A stretch of 64,000 bases of DNA from Pseudoxanthobacter soli DSM 19599 (GTDB lineage: Bacteria; Pseudomonadota; Alphaproteobacteria; Rhizobiales; Segnochrobactraceae), in assembly GCF_900148505.1 (NCBI RefSeq), contig NZ_FRXO01000009.1, positions 1-64,000 of the forward strand. Direction: 5' to 3'. The position numbers and the translations under genes were made by a program. Below, piece after piece: positions 53,943 through 62,325 of the stretch. A model generated the notes under the pieces. The model did not search any database. It saw only the letters and a list, made by a program, of their open reading frames with translations, and was not told the DNA's origin. Within the stretch, counting starts at the first letter, position 1; every line of letters begins with the position of its first letter.

Positions 53943-55753
53943 TGGACGAGCCGCCTCTCCTTTCCGTCCGCGGTCTCACAATCGGCACGGCATCGCCCGA
54001 TCCGGCCGCTCCGACGATTCTCGACGACGTCGACCTGACCCTCGCCCGCGGCGAGACGCTCGGCATCGTCGGCGAATCGGGCAGCGGCAAGAGCACACTG
54101 CTTCTGGCCCTGCTCGGTCACACCCGGCGGGGGCTCGCGATCCGACGCGGCAGCGTCCGCTTCGACGGCATCGAACTGGTCGGAGCCGACGCGAGCGCAT
54201 TGCGGACCTTGCGCGCCCGGCGCATCGGCTTCGTGCCGCAGATCGCGGCGACCGCCCTGAACCCGGTCGCGCGCATCGGCGCGCTGATGGACGAGGCCCT
54301 GGCACTCGCCGGAATGACACAGCAAGCGGCACGCCGCGAACACGCCATCGATCTTCTGGACCGGGTGCGCCTGCCGCGCCCGCGCGACCTTCTCGATCGC
54401 TATCCCCATCAGATCTCGGGCGGGCAGCAGCAGAGGGTGGCGATCGCGCTCGCGCTCGCCGGCGAGCCCGATCTCGTCGTGCTCGACGAGCCGACGAGCG
54501 CGCTCGATCCGGCGACCCGCGTGGAGATCCTCCGTCTCCTCAAGGGGCTCATCGCCGCGCGCGGCACCGCCATGGTCTATGTCAGCCACGATCTGGGGGT
54601 TATCGCGGACGTTTCCGACCGCATCGCCGTGCTCTATGCCGGAGAGGTCGTCGAGGAGGCCCCGACCCGGGCCGCGATGCGCCGGCCGGGTCATCCCTAT
54701 CTCGCCGGCCTGCTCGCCAGCCTGCCGCGGCTCGACGACGGGCACCTGCCCGCCGCGATCCCCGGCGCGCCGCCGCAGCCGGGACGTCGCCCCGCCGGCT
54801 GCCGCTTCGCGCCGCGCTGCGCGCTCGCCGAACCCGCGCACTGCTCCGACCGCGTGCCGCTGCAAGCGATCGCGCCCGACCGCCGCGTGCGCTGTCGCTT
54901 CCCCGACACGGCCCGCGAGGCCGCCCGGGCCGCGAGCCCCGTGCGGACCCCGCCGCCGGACGGCGCGCCGATCCTCGCGATCGACGGTGTTGCGGTGCGC
55001 TACAAGGCGACGGGCCTCGCCAACATCTTTTCGCGCGCGCCGGCGCGAACGGTCGTCGAACGGATCTCGCTCGGCATCGCCCCCGGCCGCACTCTCGGCC
55101 TCGTCGGGGAATCGGGCAGCGGCAAGTCCACGATCCTGAAAGCGATCGCGGGCCTGATCACGCCGGACGAAGGCTCGATCCGCTTCGACGGCGCGCAGAT
55201 CGCGGGCCCGGTCGCGCGGCGCTCCCCGGCGACGCGCCGCCGCATCCAGCTGATCTTCCAGAACCCCGACGCCTCGCTCAATCCGCGGCAATCGATCCGC
55301 GAAATCATCGCGCGGCCGATCCGGCTCTATTTCGCGCCCGGGCCGGCGGAGGTCGAGCGGCGCGTGCGCGCCCTCGCCGACGGGGTGCGGCTGACGGCGC
55401 GTCATCTCGACCTGCTGCCGACACAGCTTTCAGGCGGCGAGAAGCAGCGCGTCGCGATCGCCCGCGCCTTCGCGGCCGAGCCCGACCTGATCCTCGCCGA
55501 CGAAGTGACCTCGGCCCTCGACGTCTCGGTGCAGGCGGCGATCGCCGGCCTTCTCGCCGAGATGGTGGCCGAGCGGGGCGCGGCGATGGTGTTCGTCTCC
55601 CACGACCTCGCGCTGGTGCGCGTGCTCGCCGACGAGGTCGCCGTGCTCGAAGGCGGGCGCATCGTCGAAGCCGGCCCCGTGGCGCCCCTGTTCGCAGCAC
55701 CGCGCAGCGACGTCACACGCGCGCTCCTCGCCTCGGTGCTCCTGCCGGCGTGA
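53942..55753 (+). CDS. ABC importer, fused tandem ATPase (DppD-DppF type)
   Basis: A 603-residue protein joining both ATPases of a dipeptide-type importer. Each half has a Walker A GESGSGKST. The signatures are ISGGQQQRVAIA (first) and LSGGEKQRVAIA (second), with Walker B VVLDEPTSALD and ILADEVTSALD. Between the halves is the DppD-type C-terminal cysteine region (CRFAPRCALAEPAHC), which may bind an iron-sulfur cluster. The fusion makes one polypeptide of the usual two subunits. It ends the operon, converging on the amidase gene. Confidence 0.93.
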   Translation: MDEPPLLSVRGLTIGTASPDPAAPTILDDVDLTLARGETLGIVGESGSGKSTLLLALLGHTRRGLAIRRGSVRFDGIELVGADASALRTLRARRIGFVPQIAATALNPVARIGALMDEALALAGMTQQAARREHAIDLLDRVRLPRPRDLLDRYPHQISGGQQQRVAIALALAGEPDLVVLDEPTSALDPATRVEILRLLKGLIAARGTAMVYVSHDLGVIADVSDRIAVLYAGEVVEEAPTRAAMRRPGHPYLAGLLASLPRLDDGHLPAAIPGAPPQPGRRPAGCRFAPRCALAEPAHCSDRVPLQAIAPDRRVRCRFPDTAREAARAASPVRTPPPDGAPILAIDGVAVRYKATGLANIFSRAPARTVVERISLGIAPGRTLGLVGESGSGKSTILKAIAGLITPDEGSIRFDGAQIAGPVARRSPATRRRIQLIFQNPDASLNPRQSIREIIARPIRLYFAPGPAEVERRVRALADGVRLTARHLDLLPTQLSGGEKQRVAIARAFAAEPDLILADEVTSALDVSVQAAIAGLLAEMVAERGAAMVFVSHDLALVRVLADEVAVLEGGRIVEAGPVAPLFAAPRSDVTRALLASVLLPA

Positions 55754-55804
55754 GGGAGCCGAGTTCGAAAGGGGGGGCGATGCCGATCCGGCCGAAGCCG
55801 GCGA

Positions 55805-56572
55805 TCAGGACGCCTGTTCCCGCTGCCGAAGCGCACCGATCAGCCGGTGGAGGGTGTCCATGGTCGAGCGGTCCGCGACGCCGTCGACCCGCGCGGGGCG
55901 GAAATGGCGCTGGAACGCGGTGACGGCGAGGCTGGTGCGGGCATCGAACACGCCGGTGAGATCGACCTCGTAGCCGTAGAGCGCCAGCATCCCCTGCAGC
56001 GCGCGCACGGGAAGGCCCTCGTCGCCCGGCCGGAATGCCGGCCCCTCCGCCGAGAGCGGCGCCGGCGGCACCCAGTGGCCGATACCGGCGGCGGCGAGCG
56101 TTTCCCAAGGAAACAGCTCACCGGGATCCTGCTTGCGGTCCGGCGCGACGTCGGAATGGGCGAGGATGCGGTCCGGCGCGATCCTGCGATGGGACAGGAT
56201 CGCCTTGACGAGCACGACGAGGGCTTCGATCTGCGCGTCCGGGAATGGGCGATAGCCGAACTCGTGGCCGGGATTGACGATCTCGATGCCGATGGAGGCG
56301 TCGTTGAGGTCGCGCTCGCCGCGCCAGAACGACACCCCGGCGTGGTTGGCGCGCATGGGCTCGGCGACCATGCGCACGATGCTGCCGTCCTCGTCGACAA
56401 CGTAATGGCAGGAGACGACCGCCTCGCGGTCGCTGAGGCGGGCGATCGCGGCCTCGGCGCTCTCCATGCCGGTATAATGCAGGATCAGCATATCCGGCTT
56501 GCGGCCGCCCGGCCGCTCGCGGAAGTTCGGCGAGGGCACGTCGCGGATGGTGAGATCGGCCAGCGTCTTCAT
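55805..56572 (-). CDS. N-acetylmuramoyl-L-alanine amidase (AmiD/AmpD type) with peptidoglycan-binding domain
   Basis: A 255-residue amidase_2 enzyme. The zinc ligands are His32 (ILHYTG), His139 (AHSDVAPDRKQDPG) and Asp149. Residues about 185-245 are a PG_binding_1 domain (LPVRALQGMLALYGY). It cuts the bond between muramic acid and L-alanine. No signal peptide or lipobox is visible, so it may act on recycled anhydro-muropeptides in the cytoplasm like AmpD; a periplasmic role is less likely. It starts in an ATGA overlap with the TerB-DnaJ gene. Confidence 0.9.
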   Translation of the reverse strand: MKTLADLTIRDVPSPNFRERPGGRKPDMLILHYTGMESAEAAIARLSDREAVVSCHYVVDEDGSIVRMVAEPMRANHAGVSFWRGERDLNDASIGIEIVNPGHEFGYRPFPDAQIEALVVLVKAILSHRRIAPDRILAHSDVAPDRKQDPGELFPWETLAAAGIGHWVPPAPLSAEGPAFRPGDEGLPVRALQGMLALYGYEVDLTGVFDARTSLAVTAFQRHFRPARVDGVADRSTMDTLHRLIGALRQREQAS

Positions 56573-57264
56573 AGCCCGCGCTCCTTGCTGATGCGGTCCC
56601 AGGCGACGTTGATCGCGGCCAGGCGGTCCGTGGCGATGCGCACGAACTCCGGCGGCACGCCGCGGGCGATCACGCGGTCGGGGTGATGTTCCATGACGAG
56701 ACGACGGTGGTGGCGCTTCAGCTCCTCGTCGCTCATGGACGGGTCGGCGCCGAGCACGGTGTAGGGATCGGGCGGCGCGCCCATGACGTAGGCGGCGCGG
56801 ATGCGGGCGAACACGGAGTCGGGCAGGCCGAAGATCTCCGAGACGCGGGCGAGATAGAACAGCTCGGCCTCATGCAGCGTGCCGTCGGCGCTCGCCACCA
56901 TGAACAGGACTTCGAGCACGTCCTCCAGCGTCGCAGGGTCCCCGGCGAACAGGTCGGCGATGCGGCGGGCGTAGATGTCGTAGCCGGCGACATCCTGCTG
57001 GGCCAGGCGGAACAGCCGCTCGACGTGTGCCTCCTCGCCCGGCGGCACCTCGAAATGGCGCCAGAACGCACGCTCCTCGCTTGCCGTCACAACGCCGTCG
57101 GCCCCCGCCATCTTGGCGGAAAGCGCGATGATCGCGACGGTGAAGGCGACGGAACGGCGATGCGCGCCATCCCCCAGGATCGGCGTCAGCACACGGTCCA
57201 TCAGGCCGGCCCCTCCGGTCCCGACCGCATGGACAAAGTCTCCGATCCGCGTCCAGATCGACAT
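56569..57264 (-). CDS. TerB-domain and J-domain protein (DjlA-like)
   Basis: A 231-residue protein with an N-terminal TerB-like helical domain (about 35-150; VAFTVAIIALSAKMAGADGVVT and VLFMVASADGTLHEAE are typical acidic repeats) and a C-terminal J-domain (about 165-231) with the HPD motif in HHPDRV. J-domains stimulate DnaK. Unlike E. coli DjlA there is no clear N-terminal membrane segment. ATG 57264 gives MSIWTRIGDFV. The gene is coupled to the amidase by an ATGA overlap, a pairing that suggests a cell-envelope task. Confidence 0.87.
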   Translation of the reverse strand: MSIWTRIGDFVHAVGTGGAGLMDRVLTPILGDGAHRRSVAFTVAIIALSAKMAGADGVVTASEERAFWRHFEVPPGEEAHVERLFRLAQQDVAGYDIYARRIADLFAGDPATLEDVLEVLFMVASADGTLHEAELFYLARVSEIFGLPDSVFARIRAAYVMGAPPDPYTVLGADPSMSDEELKRHHRRLVMEHHPDRVIARGVPPEFVRIATDRLAAINVAWDRISKERGL

Positions 57265-57497
57265 GACGCCCCATTCTCCCCCGAAGGAACGGCCCGCCCG
57301 CGGGGAGCGGCCACGCGAGAGAACACCACCCGAGGCCGCCATCGGCCGGCCAACGGGACTCCTGCCCCGAATTCAACGATGCGAGCATAGTTCCGACATC
57401 GGCATCGTCTCGATCCGAAGGGAACATGCCCGGGCCATACCGCAGGAGCCCCTGCCGGCGGCGGCGCCCGTTCCGGCGCGTCTCATCCGTGACGCTG

Positions 57498-57610
57498 GAG
57501 CATGACGCGTTCAGATCGAACCGATCTGAACGACAAGGATATGCTCAAGCTTTTGAATCTGGAGCGATTTCTGGTCGATCTGATGTTGCCATCAGATCGG
57601 AAAGCGCTCC
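57498..57610 (-). repeat. Dual-hairpin repeat, copy 5 (complete, reverse orientation)
   Basis: Near-exact reverse complement of the 48505-48617 element. Hairpin B is GTTCAGATC / GATCTGAAC near 57509-57531, with GGATATGCTC following. Hairpin A is GATCTGATG / CATCAGATC near 57577-57598, with GGAGCG / CGCTCC outside. It lies upstream of the TerB-DnaJ gene. Confidence 0.88.
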
Positions 57611-57709
57611 AGGTCACGACAGCAACGAACGGGGTCGGTGCACGGGAGAGGAACCGTGTGGCGGCCCGAGGCCCTCAATAGACCATCGACGGGCCGGTTT
57701 GAAGGGCCG

Positions 57710-57743
57710 GACGGGTTTGGCGCGCAGACGGGTTCGGCGCGCA
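57710..57743. repeat. 17-bp tandem duplication
   Basis: GACGGGTTTGGCGCGCA (57710-57726) is followed directly by GACGGGTTCGGCGCGCA (57727-57743), 16 of 17 identical. It is in the noncoding spacer. Confidence 0.8.
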
Positions 57744-57863
57744 TCGGGGTTCCGCCGCGCGCCGGTTCGACCGCGTCGACGGTGGGGGATCGACCATCGA
57801 GGAAAGGCGCCGGCCCTTCAGGCAGCGGCGCCCGGCCGGGAAGACCCGAAAGCCGGCGTCCGA

Positions 57864-57883
57864 CCGGCCCGGTTTCGGGCCGG
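57864..57883 (-). terminator. Hairpin downstream of the META-domain gene
   Basis: Perfect 8-bp stem CCGGCCCG / CGGGCCGG with loop GTTT, 42 bases past the gene's stop on the minus strand. There is no T-run. Confidence 0.5.
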
Positions 57884-57925
57884 ATTGGCAGGGGGCGGAT
57901 CGGGAGAGGCCGTCGAGCGGGCCCG

Positions 57926-58381
57926 TCAGTCGAAGACCTGCTCGATCCTGAGCGTGATCTTGCCGGTTTCGTTGGTGAACACCACCGAGCCGTCGTCGGC
58001 GCGGTTGATCTGGTGGGCGGTGCCGACATCGCGCAGGATCGCGGTTTCGAGGGCCATCACCGGTGCGGCGCACGCCTTGCGGGTGGTCCTCAGCGGCCCG
58101 ACGGCGACGGTCTGCGCGCCGGTGCCGTGAAACATGTACGGCCCCTTGAAGGTGTTGCAGCCGGCGAAGCCGGAGATCGTCGCGTCCTTGAAGGTGATCT
58201 TGAGGCCGCTGTCCTTCGGAACGGGCTTGCCGTCCACGTCGACGATGCGCCAGTTGCCGTCGAGCCCGCCGCCGCCGGCCATCGCGCTTCCAGAGATCAT
58301 GGCGCTTCCGCAGGCCGCGATGACAGCCACGGCGGCGACCGCGGCAAGGCGCGGGGAACGGCGAAGCAGTCGGTACGTCAT
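57926..58381 (-). CDS. META-domain (HslJ-like) exported protein
   Basis: A 151-residue protein with an N-terminal export signal (RRSPRLAAVAAVAVIAAC; Cys24 in VIAAC could be a lipobox, though SAMAGG is an alternative cleavage region). The rest is one META/HslJ-like domain: LDGNWRIVDVDGKPVP, GFAGCNTFKGPYMF and AVGPLRTTRKAC, where the GCN and second Cys are characteristic. Members are envelope proteins linked to stress or heat tolerance; the molecular role is unknown. GGAAGG six bases upstream supports ATG 58381. Confidence 0.85.
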   Translation of the reverse strand: MTYRLLRRSPRLAAVAAVAVIAACGSAMISGSAMAGGGGLDGNWRIVDVDGKPVPKDSGLKITFKDATISGFAGCNTFKGPYMFHGTGAQTVAVGPLRTTRKACAAPVMALETAILRDVGTAHQINRADDGSVVFTNETGKITLRIEQVFD

Positions 58382-58731
58382 CTTGAACCTTCCCGAGTGT
58401 GGTCGTCTAAGTGTGGTCTTGCGAATTGTGTCTTGCGAGCGCCGTCTTCGAAGGTGCGCGCGTTTCGTCACCGCTGTGCGACGGATCTTGTCCCGATCTC
58501 AGGCGTTTTCACGGCGCGCGAACGGACGGATGACGCCACGCCCGCGCCATGATCGCGTCGCTGAAATCCCGCGCGACCGCACGCGAGTCGAGCCGGCGGC
58601 GTGCCGGCACGGATCTTCCGCCACCGGTCTCAAGCCTGCGCTCTCCCGGCCGATCCGCCGCCCCCGATTCCTGCCGCCGCCCCGGATCGCCACCGTTCCG
58701 GTAGTCCGTCCTTCCGTCTTCGAGCCCGTCC

Positions 58732-59802
58732 ATGCGCATCCGCCTTTTCGCCCGCCGCCGGCCGTCGTCCGCCCTGCCCCGCCCGCGCCGCGCTGTCCTC
58801 GCCGGGGCGCTCCTCGCGGCGTCGACCGCAGCCGTCACCGCGCTGCCGGCGGTAGCGGCGCCGCCGGCCCAGTGCTGGACGCCAGAGAGCTACGCGCTGC
58901 AACCCGGCGAACGGACGCCGCGCCGCGCGACGGCGGCCGATCGGGTGAGCCAGCCGCCGCCAGCGGTCGCAGGCCCGGCGGTCACGGGGCCGCTTTCCGG
59001 CGTGATCCGGCGGGTGGAGCTGCCGAAGGGCGTGAAGCTTGTGGCACTGACCTTCGACCTCTGCGAAACTGGCGGCCAGGTCGCCGGCTATGACGGGCCG
59101 ATCTTCGACACGCTGCGCAAGGAGGGCGTGCCGGCGACGTTCTTCGCCGGCGGAAAGTGGCTGGAGACCCACCCGCAGCGGGCGCAGCAGATCGCGGCCG
59201 ATCCGCTGTTCGAGATCGGCAACCATTCCTGGGACCACGCCAATCTGCACGCCGCCGACGACAGCCGCATGAGCCAGGAAATCCTGACGGCCCAGGCCGC
59301 CATCGGGGCGGCGAAGACGGCGAGCGTGGCCGCCTGCCCGGCCGCCGCGCCGGTGTCGAAGCTGTCGCTGTTCCGCTTCCCCTACGGCTCGTGCTCGGCC
59401 GCGTCGCTCGCCGCGGCGAATGCCAACGGCGAGGTCGTGATCCAGTGGGACGTGGTCTCCGGCGATCCGGCCGATATCGGCGCCAAGGCGATCGCCGACA
59501 ACGTGATGCGGCAGGTGCGGCCCGGCTCGATCATCGTCATGCACGCCAACGGCAACGGCAAGCACACGCGCGAGGGCCTGCCGCTCGTGATCGCGCGCCT
59601 GCGGGCGGCGGGCTACGGCTTCGCCACGGTCAGCGACCTGATCGCGGCGGGAAAGCCCGTCGCGGCATCGAGCTGCTATATCGACCATCCCGGCGACACC
59701 GCCCGCTACGACAAGGCCGCCGACGCGAAGGCGGCGAAGGCCAAGGCCGCGGCGCCGGCCACCCACGCGAGCGCGGACGTGGCGGCTCCGGCGGCGCAGT
59801 AA
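58732..59802 (+). CDS. Polysaccharide deacetylase family protein (NodB homology domain)
   Basis: A 356-residue exported CE4-type protein. A signal peptide covers about residues 1-43 (TALPAVAAPP). The NodB domain holds the metal Asp109 in ALTFDLCETGG (a variant of TFDDG), His165 and His169 in NHSWDH, FRFPYGSC, and IIVMHANGNGKHTREGLPLVI near the end. It probably N- or O-deacetylates an envelope glycan. The tail from about residue 325 is a low-complexity Ala-Lys stretch (AKAAKAKAAAPA). It is convergent with the extensin-like gene. Confidence 0.88.
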   Translation: MRIRLFARRRPSSALPRPRRAVLAGALLAASTAAVTALPAVAAPPAQCWTPESYALQPGERTPRRATAADRVSQPPPAVAGPAVTGPLSGVIRRVELPKGVKLVALTFDLCETGGQVAGYDGPIFDTLRKEGVPATFFAGGKWLETHPQRAQQIAADPLFEIGNHSWDHANLHAADDSRMSQEILTAQAAIGAAKTASVAACPAAAPVSKLSLFRFPYGSCSAASLAAANANGEVVIQWDVVSGDPADIGAKAIADNVMRQVRPGSIIVMHANGNGKHTREGLPLVIARLRAAGYGFATVSDLIAAGKPVAASSCYIDHPGDTARYDKAADAKAAKAKAAAPATHASADVAAPAAQ

Positions 59803-59883
59803 CGCCGCCCCTGGAGCGGGCCACGGCGGCCGGGATGCACGGCACTGGATTTGTTTCGGGGCTTTTGGTTTCGGGCTTGGGCC

Positions 59884-60558
59884 TCAGGAACAGACGTGGC
59901 GCCGGAAGGCGCGGTCCTGCCGCGCGAGGTCGAGATGCAGGTGGTCCTGATGGGCGCTGTCGCCGTCCGGACCGATGACGGTGCGGAAGATCAGGCAGGC
60001 CGAGCGCTGGGCGTAGCGCAGGAACTGCTGCTCGTCCGGACTGCCGCCGCGCCAGTCCTGCTTGACCTCGATGCGCCGGCCATCCGCGAACACGAAGCCG
60101 CCGACATCGACGGCATTGGCGAAGCCGTGTTCCGAAAGCGCGCCGCTGGTCGCGCCGTTGCGGCCCCGGCAATAGTAGCTGCCGTAAAGCTGCAACTGCA
60201 CCAGCTCGGTGCCGAACAGCGAACGCGCGGCCGGCTGGAGATATTTCTGCACCCAGGTATCGATCGCCGGCACCATCATGCAGGTCAGCACCGCCTTCTG
60301 GCTGAAGCCCACCTGCCCGCCAAGCGCGGCGCTGACGCGATAGGGATATTCCGCGCCGCAGATGCCCGGCCCGCGGATCGGCGGCATCCGCTGCACATAG
60401 GCGCCCGGCCGGACGATTCCCGAGGCGACGCATTGCCGCTCGGCCGCCGTGCGCCAGGCGGCACGCTGGTTCGACCGGTAAAGACCGGTCGCGCATCCCG
60501 CCAGCAGAACGATGACCATCGTCGCGGCGATGAGGGGGACAGTCCTGCGCCAATGCAT
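59884..60558 (-). CDS. Extensin-like C-terminal domain lipoprotein
   Basis: A 224-residue lipoprotein. The lipobox is LLAGC with Cys22 after a hydrophobic helix. The extensin_C domain (PF06904) follows: GPGICGAEYPYRVSAAL, TCMMVPAIDTWV, SYYCRGRNG, LSEHGFANAVDVGGF and AHQDHLHLDLARQDRAF. The His/Asp pattern of the last two is like LAS/VanY peptidases, so it may be a metal-dependent cell-wall peptidase. It is common in Hyphomicrobiales. The start ATG 60558 leads straight into the signal. Confidence 0.88.
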   Translation of the reverse strand: MHWRRTVPLIAATMVIVLLAGCATGLYRSNQRAAWRTAAERQCVASGIVRPGAYVQRMPPIRGPGICGAEYPYRVSAALGGQVGFSQKAVLTCMMVPAIDTWVQKYLQPAARSLFGTELVQLQLYGSYYCRGRNGATSGALSEHGFANAVDVGGFVFADGRRIEVKQDWRGGSPDEQQFLRYAQRSACLIFRTVIGPDGDSAHQDHLHLDLARQDRAFRRHVCS

Positions 60559-60811
60559 GACCGGAGTGTCCGGGACGGCGGCAAATGCGCGGTTAACGGA
60601 TGCCGCGATCGGCGCTGACCGAGACCGCGAGGCCCCGCGCGACGGCTCGTCCGGCCCTCTTTGACGCCCGCCTGACCGCCCGTAGGATCGGTTTCCACGA
60701 GAAATATAGAGGTGCTATCGACTTTATCGCGCGGCTCGTGTCATAAAGCGCTTCGCGCAGCGGGCCATCCGCGTTAACATGGCTTTAATGAGAAGAAGAG
60801 GAGACGGCACG

Positions 60812-60895
60812 ATGACAGTCGCCAAAAGCGTCAATGCCGTTCTCGTCACCGTGGCGTTCGCGTTCCTGGGAGCCATCGTCTTCGGCCTCGTTTGA
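60812..60895 (+). CDS. 27-residue single-span membrane peptide
   Basis: Reads MTVAKSVNAVLVTVAFAFLG then AIVFGLV and TGA. It has one hydrophobic helix and one N-terminal lysine. GAGGAG sits eight bases before ATG 60812, a strong ribosome-binding site for so small a frame. Two in-frame ATGs upstream (60779, 60788) are possible but would place the ribosome-binding site inside the gene. An AT-rich stretch with GTTAACATGGC precedes it. Function unknown. It stands alone between the divergent extensin-like gene and the ferredoxin gene. Confidence 0.6.
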   Translation: MTVAKSVNAVLVTVAFAFLGAIVFGLV

Positions 60896-61054
60896 AGAAG
60901 AGGCCGCGGGCGGGCATCGAGCCGGCGGGGCTGGCGTGGAACCGAGCGGTCGGGATGGACCGTCGTGCGATCGGGTATCGCACCGGCCGTTATCCGCCGC
61001 GAAGGACACGAGCCTTCTTCCGGTCCGCCGCCCCTTCCGGGATCGGTAGACGGA

Positions 61055-61087
61055 ACACGACTTGAAGCGCGACACGACTTGAAGCGC
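61055..61087. repeat. 17-bp tandem duplication
   Basis: ACACGACTTGAAGCGC occurs at 61055-61070 and again, identical, at 61072-61087, with one base G between. Confidence 0.85.
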
Positions 61088-61177
61088 TCAGGTTTCGACG
61101 GAAATACCAGAATGCCTGCCGGGCCGCGCTGTCGCGCCGCCCGGGTTTTGTCGTCAGGGACTTGCCGTCCGGTGAAG

Positions 61178-62325
<1,148 letters not shown>

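Larger units (their letters stand above)
57611..57925. other. Noncoding spacer downstream of the META-domain gene
   Basis: About 315 bases, no supportable gene. It contains a 17-bp tandem duplication (57710-57743) and a strong hairpin (57864-57883), both listed separately. Confidence 0.5.
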
